Assembly: GCA_032718475.1 (NCBI GenBank) | Contig: JAUCBJ010008285.1 | Span: 1 to 31,460, forward strand | Source: Nemertoderma westbladi | Taxonomy: Eukaryota; Xenacoelomorpha; Nemertodermatida; Nemertodermatidae | DNA: 31,460 nucleotides | Reading direction: 5' to 3' | Shown here: one piece after another, positions 9,964 to 19,091 of the stretch | Position numbering within the stretch: the stretch's first letter is position 1 | Layout: the number at the start of each line of letters is the position of its first letter | The notes under the pieces: model-generated | The model's database searches: none | Seen by the model: only the letters and a program-made list of their open reading frames with translations | Told to the model about the DNA's origin: nothing | Program-made: the position numbers and the translations under genes

Positions 9964-11180
9964 CCCTTGTTTTGCTCCCTGTAATTTAACGGGTTCTCGT
10001 TTTCTCGATGAAAGGCTGAGTGGTCCCTGGCGGGGCTGAACCTACAAGCAATACATTGCAGGACCTGCGCTCAACCTTACTACTGAACCATTGCATATGT
10101 GGCCGTTTCGTTTAACCATGTTTCAGTTATCGAAAATTATATGATACTCTTCGTGACTAAGTAGCAGTTCAGTTCAAGACCGGATAATTTGTCCTTAAAG
10201 AGACACTGCTCATCAAACTTGCAACATTGTTTTTGGAGTACTGATTGGTCGTTCCCGATAAGGTCTGTAGGCCTAGTCTTCATTGCCTATCTCTATATAT
10301 TGGTTTCCCTCACTGAATTTTCTTTAGTGTGTGAATATGAAAAAGTAAACAACGCGTCGTATTACGAATTTGCGATGCGCGACAGGGCAGCTAATGTACC
10401 TGTACAATATACAGCACACCGTCCAGTCTCCCTGCGTTGTGTAATAAAATCAACTATATGGGTTAACATTGACCTTGGCCATAAAGTTTTTCTCACTCAG
10501 CTCGCGATCAATCCATATCAATATTAAGGAGATAAACAAAATGTGATTTTTTTGTAGTTACGATAGTTTTTATATAAACTACATTATCTAAAAATAATTA
10601 ATTTATTGTATATACATCATTGTGTGAAAAGTACCAATTTACAGCGTTCTGGGCCGATTGGTGTGCAGTATTTATTTATGCACAGAGCGAGCGCAACGAG
10701 GACGGTTTACATAAATATACAAAGGTCATAAAAGCTGAATAGTGCCCTTTTCACACGTTAACGTACGTAATTTTGTTACATTATGTCAAGTTATCGGCGT
10801 TCTAAATGCTAAATTATTAGTTTGAATGTGGTAATGTTTAGGAGCTAGGAGCAAATGAAATCCATATCCTTTTTATGTAATTTTCTTACAGTTACTGCAA
10901 TAAATGTACGTAAATAATCTTACACACGTTCGTGGGGCCTTCGCGCAGGACAAGGCCCAGTTATGAGATACAAATTAAAATTGAGCGACTGTATCACAAA
11001 ATCAGTATTTGAGAAATTTAACCATACCGACAATCAATCAAAGAAAGGGGGACAGTACGTGTTCACCCCTTTTAATCTCCCCACCCCCCCCCCCCCCCCC
11101 CCCTCCCTTCCCAACCACCAATACATAACCGCGACATCTACCACCCACGGTAGGGTAGAACGAACTTATTTCCAATCGCA
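9964..11180. other. Non-coding stretch after the minisatellite
   Basis: No gene is recognised. An open frame at 10189-10527 begins with TTG rather than ATG and resembles nothing known. Another at 10963-11223 runs through a 20-bp C tract (11084-11103) that encodes polyproline and is unlikely to be a gene. An inverted CCAAT motif (GATTGGTC near 10243) and a TATATATT near 10293 are spaced like a promoter, but no gene follows. Confidence 0.4.
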
Positions 11181-11510
11181 CGTTCAATATGCAAAGCCAG
11201 GTGGTGTATGTATAGGAATATAATCAACGCCGTACTCGTCTTAATTATTATAAGCGTCGTTGCGCTCGTCCTGTTTTGTATTTAAATATATTTCCTAAAC
11301 GCAGACTGACAATCTTTATAACTATCGATACGTGCAATATGCGAAACCAGGAATGGTTTATAGGAATATAATCAACACCCTACTCGTCTTAATTATTATA
11401 AGCGTCGTTGCGCTCGTCCTAATATATTTCCTACACAGACTGACAATCTTTATAAACTATCGATGCATTCAATATGCGAAGCCAGGTATGGTTTATAGGA
11501 ATATAATCAA
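11181..11510 (+). repeat. Tandem repeat of about 150/135 bp, 2.3 copies
   Basis: Copies start at 11181, 11331 and 11466. Each begins CAATATGC(A/G)AA(A/G)CCAGG, continues TATAGGAATATAATCAA and, in the first two, runs through CTCGTCTTAATTATTATAAG and CAGACTGACAATCTTTATAA. The first copy has a short insertion near 11275. One frame through the second copy encodes a very hydrophobic stretch of about 20 residues, but there is no ATG-led complete ORF. Confidence 0.8.
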
Positions 11511-12187
11511 TGCAGAACGCAGTACTAAATGCAGTCGATGCAGTAATGATATTCAAATAATTAATTTAATACCAGTACCCTCTGTTAATGCCTCAGTGTA
11601 AAAACTTAGACAATTCAACTACAAAGAAATCCCATCAAAAAATAATAAGCCTAATATTTATGAGGAAAAAACAAGTATGGATATAAGCCCTCTGCAGTGG
11701 TAAAATGTTATTGACTGACATTTATTAAATGAGATCTGTCTAACACACAATAACACGTTGTGGGGTCTTCGAGCAGCACGTGTTCAAATGTTCAATGAAT
11801 GAACAGCGACTAATTAACAAATTTATGAGAGACTCATTGACCAGCTACCGACAGGCCAATATTGTGACATATATTTTAGTTTAATGTTTGATTCAATTAG
11901 AGGCACAAATTAAAAAGGCTACAAATATATAGGGGTGAATAATTAAATTAATCACCCATTAAAAGGTAGCCAAATATAAGTTGCAATCTATATAAATTTT
12001 TAAATTCAGTAGTGTGCGTGTGTTGTGTATTGATTCCGTAGATTTCATGTTGTAATAGCGTTCATTAATTTAATTTCTATTTAATTATTCAGGCATACTG
12101 ATACCCACATTAAATTAGTTCGTGTGTGTTAAGTGTGTAATATTTGATTGTTTCGTCACGAAACCATTAGGGCACAGAAACTGACGA

Positions 12188-12240
12188 ATTCTTCGCGAAT
12201 TTCGCAAACGTCGCGAATTTCGCAAACGTCGCAAACTTCG
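12188..12240 (+). repeat. Short tandem repeat (18-bp unit)
   Basis: TCGCGAATTTCGCAAACG occurs twice in tandem, followed by a partial third TCGCAAACTTCG. It lies in non-coding DNA. Confidence 0.7.
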
Positions 12241-12296
12241 GTAATTTGTTCCACAATTTTGACTCCTTAAGCAAAAGGGTCCCGAATGAGTTTTTT

Positions 12297-12597
12297 AACC
12301 TTTATTTTTTTGTGATTTTGAGTGCTTTTTTATATTAGTGAATGTTCTAGAACCTTAGTAGATTTTTTACGGTATATAGCTAGTATTTTTTACTAGCTAG
12401 TAATTTTTGGAAATTATTTTGGTCATTAATATATTCTTCAACAGTTTAACCTGAAATATCATGGACTTTCACATTTTTTATAATTTCAAAAAATACTAGC
12501 TAGCAAAAAAACACTAGCTATCATAAAAAGCATATCTACTAATGTTGTAGAACTTTCACCAATACCAAAAAAATTAAAAAAACTCTAAAAAAGGATT
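12297..12597. mobile_element. Foldback / MITE-like element with ~115-bp inverted repeats
   Basis: The left arm (12297-12415) and the reverse complement of the right arm (12480-12597) align along most of their length. Shared blocks include TTAGTAGAT, ATTxGTGAAxGTTCTA and TAGCTAGTxTTTTTT(A/G)CTAGCTAGTA. About 65 bp separate the arms. There is no coding capacity. This is the architecture of a MITE or foldback transposon. I cannot define target-site duplications or the family. Confidence 0.65.
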
Positions 12598-12646
12598 GGT
12601 GAGAAATGGCTGGGGTGTCGACAGGGCGAAGTAGGGACCGTGTTGC

Positions 12647-12684
12647 TTAACCCCTTAGAGCCTAATGACGTCCACTGCACGTCA
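12647..12684 (+). mobile_element. Possible piggyBac-like terminus at a TTAA site
   Basis: TTAACCCCTTAGAGCCTAAT followed by GACGTCCACTGCACGTC resembles the ends of piggyBac-type elements and MITEs, which insert at TTAA and start with CCC. I do not see a matching GGG-TTAA end nearby, so this is a weak call. Confidence 0.25.
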
Positions 12685-12694
12685 CCATGCACGG

Positions 12695-12717
12695 CACACA
12701 CACACACACACACACAG
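12695..12717. repeat. (CA)n microsatellite
   Basis: An uninterrupted CA dinucleotide run of about eleven copies in non-coding DNA. Confidence 0.9.
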
Positions 12718-13396
12718 ACTTTTGAAAAACGGCCATAGTATAATTATATGATCAGTTCGCTGATGGCTCGCCATACGTGTCTCGCCCCACAATAATAGAC
12801 TGAATAGTAGGGAATTCAGATTTCCATCTCGTTAGCTAGCTATGGCCAATCTATCTACCGGCCTGTACACATGTGGTTACTTACATTCGCATTCCCATTG
12901 AAGAGCAACTGGCTGTTCTACACACACATCCTTCCCATCCATCCTATGTACCAGCACCGAGCCAACTTGGATATTAACCAATAAATGAGCAGTATTTAAT
13001 GAGAATCAATTTTTTATGCAGTTTTAAATACTTTAGATCAATTAAAGACACAATTATTAAAGCTAATTAAAAACTATAATAGAATGGGGTATGTGGATTA
13101 CATCTGTATAATTTTTAAGTATAATTATTTAAATCTTATACTGTAAAATAATTAATTTCCTTTAAAAGGCAGGTTGAAAGTGCTGTTTTTACCGTAATCA
13201 ATTTAATTAACTAATTAACTGCTATTATCGTAGCTTCTCGAAGGTCACACGAAAATTCAACTTGGAAAATTTCTAAACTTTTGCCAAACAACATGTGTAC
13301 CAAGTTTGGATAGATTTCATCGAAGATTGGCCGAGTTATTAACGTTTAAAATTGAACACTGCAAAAAAAGCGACAGAACGACAGGTTGATTAATGG

Positions 13397-13505
13397 TACC
13401 ACTACGCTAAGGCTCACTCACTTCGTGGCTCGCCCCACAGACACACCGATTGAGTTAGTGGTACCTGTATGCTAAGCTCGCTTACTTTCGTCGCTCGCCC
13501 CACAC
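13397..13505 (+). repeat. Tandem duplication, ~62-bp period
   Basis: GGTACC-N5-GCTAAG, a G/C-rich middle and GGCTCGCCCCACA or CGCTCGCCCCACA occur twice (near 13397 and 13459). A related TCTCGCCCCACA is found near 12780. The copies are diverged. Confidence 0.55.
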
Positions 13506-13569
13506 CTCCAATGGATTACAAATAATAAAATGGGAAAAGGTTTAAACGGTGTGTGATATTTTCCCCTTA

Positions 13570-13750
13570 GTGGGAAACTGTATAACTGTAGAGTAGTGAT
13601 TAGCGTCCTCGCAAACACAATCTATAGTGCAGTAGGTCACTGCAGCAACTCTATCGTAATAAAATGGATGGTTTTAATTTCAGACATTTCGCCCCCGAGT
13701 GGCAGACTGCATAATTCTGCACTGGTTAGCGTCCTCCCAAAACACGAAGA
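13570..13750 (+). repeat. Diverged direct duplication, ~125-bp period
   Basis: TTAGCGTCCTC(G/C)CAAA(A)CAC and its upstream GTGGxAxACTGxATAA flank occur twice (near 13570-13620 and 13694-13745). Open frames in both strands at 13596-13910 span this duplication and resemble no known protein. Confidence 0.5.
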
Positions 13751-13941
13751 CTATGGTGTAGTAGTCCTCTGCCAAGTGCCAACTATCAGCAAAAAAGCAT
13801 TCATAAACAACCAAATTGTAGGTTTCCTCTTTCAGATGCCAGCAGCGTTTGCAATGTTTGTTGAATGATTTGAAATGCGAGAATCTACGAAACGTAATGT
13901 ATACGTACACTAAGTTTATATGGCTTCTTTAGGAATGGCCG

Positions 13942-14121
13942 ATGGAGATGTTCTTGATCTCAATGGTCTACAGTGCACTTTTAAGAAGTTCATTGAAACA
14001 GAGTTTGAATATTGGGAATGTTAAGCTTCCTTTTCAATGGTTCACATCACACATGTTCAAAGAAATTAGGGAACCTGATTCTCGACCTGCTGATGGAGTT
14101 CTACATGTCGAATTGATATAA
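13942..14121 (+). CDS. Unrecognised 59-codon ORF, possible exon or relic
   Basis: An ATG-led frame encodes 59 residues beginning MEMFLISMVYSALL and ending GVLHVELI. The middle is mixed polar and hydrophobic (NVKLPFQWF, FKEIREPDSRPADG) and reads like a real protein segment, unlike the low-complexity frames around it. A possible splice acceptor (TTCTTTAG) lies just upstream, at 13926-13932. I recognise no family. It could be one exon, or part of a dead mobile element. The evidence is composition only. Confidence 0.25.
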   Translation: MEMFLISMVYSALLRSSLKQSLNIGNVKLPFQWFTSHMFKEIREPDSRPADGVLHVELI

Positions 14122-15540
14122 TTGTAATCTGCTATAATTGCAAAAATATAATTGTAACAGTTTCTGTCGTTGTGGTGTTGAGAAAATATGTCAAAGATTA
14201 CTGTGAAAAGACAAGGGTGAATTTATTTCCATATGAATGTTTAGTACTAAAATGTTACTATATTTTCTACTCCTACTCTACTTATGCATTACAAAATAGT
14301 ACAAAATAGTTTTTTTTACAACAAATAAACATTAGTACTCAAGAAATAATTAATCATCATACGTTACTTATGGTAAAGTTAGTGTGCGCAGATGTATCCC
14401 TGAACACTCCTCCTGTCCAACATTTAAGATACGCACAGGTCAGGTAGATTAACTATAATAGTAAGTTACTTGGTATGGTGTGTATGTACACCTACAGTAA
14501 GTATAATATTACTACATTGATAATAAAGGCGGGCGATGGGTGGGGGGGGGGGGGGGGGGTAGTGTAAAAGTTTAAAGGTTTTTAGTGTTTCCTTTGCCTC
14601 TTTATCATTTTTCTATACTATGGGAAAGGACGGTTTTTCTAACCAAAACAATAAACTAATTATATTTTTATATGCCCAATGCCCACCTTTTTCTATACGC
14701 GAACCCCCTCACCTCCCCTTTCCCTTACTGTATGTATATATATTGGATATTAAATCAGTACAAATTATTAGTATTTATATATTCATTTTGACGACTTTCA
14801 TTTCTTTGTCTGCTGATATTATTTACTTGGTCTTCTAATTAGATGTATATATTTGTTTAAGTCATTTATCGTTATCCTCCTATCTACTCACACCAAGGTC
14901 TGCCTCAGTGTTAATAAGCCGCAATAATGTTATTGTGTTTGTGCTTTACCGTGGTCTCACACAAATACAATTCATTATATGAATTTTGCGTTCACTCAAC
15001 GTGTTGCTTGTAAAAATAGATCGGGTTTATGTAATGGGTATTTTTATTAAGTCTCTGTCTGCATTATATAATAATATCGACCCGAAGTCGATACCGATAT
15101 GCAGTAATAGTAAGTTATTCTAACTTTCTGAGTGATTATTTTATGATATACTGGATAAGTGCGAGTATATAAATTTTGTAATAAATTATAATTAATTGTT
15201 TCTATAATAAATAAAGATACCGTATACTACTGTACAATAAATCTGAAGTTTTGCTTTACTTTAGTTCAAAATCAAAATGATTAGGCCTACTCACTGACGA
15301 CATTTAGCAGACAGTACAGTATATATATCAATGCTTATTGCTTAGGCCCTGCCCTACAGGTACATCCTAAAATTCATTTAATGTAATTACATTTACAGAT
15401 ACCCGAAAACCCAAAACAAACAAAGTCGAAAGTAATATAATATCGGGTACCGTTATTTTCCATCACACATTTTTTAACAAAATGAACCTCAATGGAAGTT
15501 TAATTAATTAGTAAATTCGAAGTAAAAAAATAGTAGCAGT
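14122..15540. other. AT-rich non-coding stretch
   Basis: No gene is recognised. An 18-bp G run lies at 14542-14559. An ATG-led 72-codon frame at 14620-14838 is rich in I, F, Y and L as expected from AT-rich DNA, and has no recognisable motif. Confidence 0.45.
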
Positions 15541-15584
15541 TGCCAGGGCCCGCATATGCGGCAGCTAATTGTATTACAATTAAT

Positions 15585-16202
15585 TTATTCATTCCACTTT
15601 CTGTACTCCATTCCGTCGGGCGGTTTAATTTCGGTTTTCTCTTTCCCGATTTCGTCCCAATTAGTACTAAGGACTGTCCCTCCAGACTCCTGGAATGATT
15701 TATTCATCGCCCTTCGCGTTTCCTCCGTTGCGTTCGAGTATATATCCTGGAACATCTTGTTGAGCGCTGCTTCACCCTGCATGTCTTTCTTCTCCTCTTC
15801 GACGGCGTCCTTAGCAACGGCGTCCCAGTCCCTAGTAACGTGGGCCGAAGTTGGATATTGGTGGGTGTTGGTGTCGGTAACCGAATGAGCTGACGGCGTC
15901 GGCATACTATCATCCGATGCATCTTCCAAAGATCGCCAGAACAATCCGCTCCCTTTACACAACTTAAATTCGATTTTCACTTTACCAACTTTGTAGGAAC
16001 ATTTTTCCGGTACAATAACCTGGTTGAGATTCAAATTAAGTTGGTGTTCCTCCTGATTCTGTCGGACGCAGATATCGAGACTTCTGCTCCCGAATTTCGT
16101 ATTTATGTCGTCAAAGTTGATGTTTTTTAGCATAACAGCGATAATGACGTGGCTGTCTGTTTGGTACCAGTCATATCGTGGTTTCTTTGGGATGTCCGCC
16201 AT
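15585..16202 (-). CDS. SUGT1: SGT1 homologue (CS + SGS domains, no TPR)
   Basis: The 205-residue product has an N-terminal CS (p23-like) domain at about 8-90, opening with PRYDWYQTDSHVIIAVMLKN, and a C-terminal SGS domain at about 120-205 with MFQDIYSNATEETRRAMNKS, then FQESGGTVLSTNW and PPDGMEYRKW. These match SGT1, an HSP90 co-chaperone that works with SKP1/SCF ligases, in kinetochore assembly and in immune-receptor folding. CacyBP also pairs CS and SGS but has a different CS start. The N-terminal TPR of vertebrate, yeast and plant SGT1 is missing; an in-frame TAA 12 bases upstream of the ATG shows it is not simply lost off this exon's 5' end. Drosophila and nematode SGT1 are also short and TPR-less, so this can be a normal gene. 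The frame is intact and intronless. AATAAA on the coding strand overlaps the stop codon. A spliced upstream exon is still possible. Confidence 0.92.
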   Translation of the reverse strand: MADIPKKPRYDWYQTDSHVIIAVMLKNINFDDINTKFGSRSLDICVRQNQEEHQLNLNLNQVIVPEKCSYKVGKVKIEFKLCKGSGLFWRSLEDASDDSMPTPSAHSVTDTNTHQYPTSAHVTRDWDAVAKDAVEEEKKDMQGEAALNKMFQDIYSNATEETRRAMNKSFQESGGTVLSTNWDEIGKEKTEIKPPDGMEYRKWNE

Positions 16203-16319
16203 AAATGAATCTTACCGCGTTACCGGTAGGCTAATTCTAACACTTAATCAATACCGTACTGAATCAGTACAACAATACACAATACTGCAATACAGCAATA
16301 ACGCTCTGGTCGTGTGAGA

Positions 16320-16905
16320 TAAGCAGATAAGCCGATAACAGTATTATATGCCTTGCCTATGCTATGCTATCTCAGCTGTTTCTCAACAAAATTCAGACAT
16401 TGTTACATATTTGGAATCCTTGCAACGCAAACTTTCTATTGATGTGAAAAAATTACGACTAATGTGAAGAATGGCTACGATACAGAGGGTGCGATTTCAT
16501 AAAAGAAACTTTTTTTAAAACACGTATAAAAAATTTAAAGGCAAAATCGAAAATTCCGGCGGCATGGGGTCAACGACGGTGAGTGGAACTAGTTGTGTTT
16601 CAAATTTCAAGCCATATGACTATGGATAAAGATTTGTAAAAAAAATATGTGGGTCATGGTGTACTATTTCTAGTTTCTAGCTATAACATTTTCCAGTATT
16701 CTCTAACATGAGACCGTAGCTCTATAATTATTGTTCCTACTACTGTATGTGGTAGCCAGGTCATGGGGCTGGTAGGCCTAATGGTCGTACAGATAAGTAC
16801 AGTTGAATTTTAGATAATCGCACCATAGTACCGGTAGTGTGCTTTCACACAACAGGCGCCACTTTTTATATGGAAAACATACTAACATACAGCGTTATTT
16901 TCCGG
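16320..16905. other. Non-coding stretch between SGT1 and the foldback element
   Basis: No gene is recognised. The SGT1 promoter would lie at its left edge, but no standard core element stands out. Confidence 0.4.
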
Positions 16906-16908
16906 GTA

Positions 16909-17758
16909 TAAACGTTGTACCGACACTGTGCCAGTGCCGACAGTGTCGGTATAACGTTGTGCCGACAGTGTCGGCGTTATGTTGTGCCGACAGTGTCGGC
17001 GTTACGTTGTGCCGACAGTGTCGGCGTTACGTTGTGCCGAGACGACAATTTAATTTTCAAAATTTTCCGACATTTTCAAAAAAAATTTGAAAATTTCAGC
17101 ACGGAAAAGAAATCTCGGTCTCTCGAAATCTCTCTAAAATAAGGATAACAATACAGTAATTCCAATTCTATCTCAGTTATTTCAAAATCGTACAGCAACA
17201 GCAGTGAGCAGTAAGGTGGTGTTGCTGTATTGACTGATTTCAGTATTGAAGAGCGGGAGTGTGAAGGGTAATGAGTTGTGGAGTTGCACCGTAGCAGTTC
17301 CGCAGCAATAATGAAAATACTCCTCTATAAAAGGCCCCCTTTAACCCTATCAGGGCCGGGGGGGGGGGGGGGGGTCATTTATAAATTTTTTTAATTCACC
17401 TGTATCTCTGAAACAATTAGGCCGATGTTGTAAAAACCGAGATTTCTTTTTCGTGCTGAATTTTTTTTTTTTTTGAAAATGCCGGAAAATGTTGAAAATT
17501 AAATGAGAAATGAAAATTTTGACATTGTCGGCGACACAACATAACACCGACTCTGTCGGCAAAACGTAACGCCGACACTGTCGGTATAACGTAACGCCGA
17601 CACTGTCGGTACAACGTGACGCCGACACTGTCTGCACAACATAACGCCTACACTGTCAGCACAGTGTCAGCATATTATCGATACACTTTCGGCACAACGT
17701 TTGAACGTTATGCCGACATTGTCGGCACACTGTCGGCACAGTGTCGGTACAACGTTTA
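16909..17758. mobile_element. 850-bp foldback element with palindromic 25-bp repeat arms
   Basis: The termini are a perfect 24-bp inverted repeat: TAAACGTTGTACCGACACTG plus TGCC at 16909-16932, and its reverse complement at 17735-17758. The left arm carries four copies of a 25-bp unit, GTGCCGACAGTGTCGGCGTT plus ACGTT; the right arm (about 17527-17645) carries four copies in the opposite orientation. Each unit is itself a palindrome, GCCGACA-G-TGTCGGC. Inside these, matching A/T-rich blocks occur in inverted order (GAAAAAGAAATCTCGG near 17105 and CCGAGATTTCTTTTTC near 17438). A loop of about 250 bp includes a 17-bp G run. This is the layout of Drosophila FB-type elements. No transposase is encoded and no target duplication is clear. 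Confidence 0.75.
17358..17374. repeat. Poly-G tract (17 bp)
   Basis: Seventeen consecutive G inside the loop of the foldback element. Similar tracts occur at 11084-11103 (C), 14542-14559 (G) and 18001-18025 (C). Confidence 0.95.
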
Positions 17759-18000
17759 CACTCTTATTTTACTTGGCTGACTTGGCTTACTTAATGGCTT
17801 ACGTAATGGAAAAAACTATGGACAGAATAGTTGAAGTGAAAATCAGTGAAAAAAGCGGTGATTTCCGCTTACTTACTCCGCTTACAGCCAGAAATTAATA
17901 AATAAATGAGGTTGTTTTATCAGTGAGATAATGTTCGGTAAATTTCTCCCAACTTGCGGGCACCTTCCAACTAACGGGCCCCCGGCAGCTGCCCCTGTTA

Positions 18001-18025
18001 CCCCCCCCCCCCCCCCCCCCCCCCC
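18001..18025. repeat. Poly-C tract (25 bp)
   Basis: Twenty-five consecutive C. It lies about 95 bp beyond the point where the minus-strand reverse transcriptase frame stops. Confidence 0.95.
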
Positions 18026-18116
18026 TTCATCCGTCCCAGCGAATTTGAGTTGGTATTCAGTTCGGATGATATTCATGAAATCATTGTCTGTTAGAGCCGA
18101 GTATTTAATAGGGTTT

Positions 18117-19088
18117 TTACTTTGGGTAGCAAAATCCCAGGTAACAGAAGTCGTCCACATGCTCAAGCATACCATCCTTTGAGCTTATGCTCATCCGATC
18201 AGAGACTTGCTGAGGACTTTCAAAGTTAACTGTCAGAATTTTGGTCTTTCTGGAGTTAATAAAAAGACCAACACTAGAAGCAGCATGTTCTAATGAGCTG
18301 AGGAGCCGCTGGGCTCCATCTAATGATTCTGAGAGTACACCTAAGTCATCAGCAAAGTCTAGATCAGTTAGGTACTTGGCAGGATTTCCTCGACTTCTGG
18401 AGCCAGTAGGTGGAGTTATCATCACCCCATCATCATTATGATGATCTAAGGACATGCGTAGAACATAGTCAACCACAATAATGAACAAGAATGGTGCAAG
18501 TGTGTCTCCTTGGAGGACGCCCCATAACACTTCAAATGGTTCTGTGTCACCGTCAACAGTAGACACAAATGTTGTCGAACCATCGTATACTGATCTGATT
18601 GCTGCAATAATTTCATCACGAATCCCATATAATGAAAGTATGCTGAACATACGTGAGCGAGAGACTGAATCAAAGGCCTTGAAGAAGTCAACAAAGATAA
18701 CAGCCAGATGCCTGTCTTTCTTTTTTGATAACTCTTCAATTATCCTTCTAAGTGCCAAAATGGGCTCCATGGTCACACGACCTTTACGGAACCCATTCTG
18801 ATTTCCACGTAGCAGTCTCTCAATGGGATCCCTAATGCGATTTAATAGAATTCTATTGTATAGTTTTGCAGCAATCGAGATCAATGAGATTCCCCGAAAC
18901 GAACCATAGAGTGTTAGGTTGCCCTTCTTGGGAACTGGCATCAACTTATTTGTTTTCATTTCTTGTGGGACTTGTAAAAGCTTTTGCGTAATTAGCCGGT
19001 TATTTTCCCTTAAAGTACTCTGTAGTTGGTTTGCCAGGCATAAAAAGGCCGTGTCCTTGCTGTACTGGTGTTTTAGAGGACATAAAAG
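18117..19088 (-). pseudogene. Non-LTR retrotransposon reverse transcriptase, truncated both ends
   Basis: On the minus strand an open frame (ATG at 18959, open upstream to a stop at 19089-19091) encodes a non-LTR reverse transcriptase segment. Motifs in order are PKKGN, FRGISL, NQNGFRKGR, FVDFFKAFDSV (motif A), GVLQGDTLAPFLF (motif B), DLDFADDLGVLSES (the F/YADD catalytic box, motif C), INSRKTK (motif D) and DDFCYLG. The frame hits a stop right after FCYLG, where intact elements would continue. The endonuclease and the C-terminal region are absent. The clade looks RTE/CR1-like, but I cannot assign it firmly. It is a 5'-truncated and broken copy, as is usual for LINE-type elements. TTTAGAGGACATAA occurs twice near its 5' end (19071 and 19121). 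Confidence 0.85.
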
Positions 19089-19091
19089 TCA

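Noticed and set aside
5445-10039. Long open frames through the minisatellite (up to 430 codons, repeats of GATPICYPKVGV or YSYLLPEGRGGR) on both strands
   Set aside because: They exist because the 36-bp unit is 12 codons without stops. 35-bp units break every frame in the left part, frames on both strands look alike, and there is no start context, signal peptide or flanking unique coding sequence. A repetitive secreted protein is not excluded but is unsupported.
10189-10527. 112-codon open frame, with an inverted CCAAT motif and TATATATT inside it
   Set aside because: It begins with TTG, lacks any recognisable motif, and the promoter-like motifs fall inside the frame, with no gene after them.
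10963-11223. 86-codon ATG-led ORF with polyproline
   Set aside because: The proline run comes from a 20-bp C homopolymer, and the rest resembles no protein.
15585-16202. CacyBP/SIP as an alternative identity for the SGT1 call
   Set aside because: The CS domain begins with the SGT1-type PRYDWYQTDSHV and the SGS end matches SGT1; the CacyBP N-terminal Siah-binding region is absent.
16839-17142. Cys/Arg-rich ORFs in the foldback element
   Set aside because: They are translations of the palindromic 25-bp repeats, which lie in both orientations.
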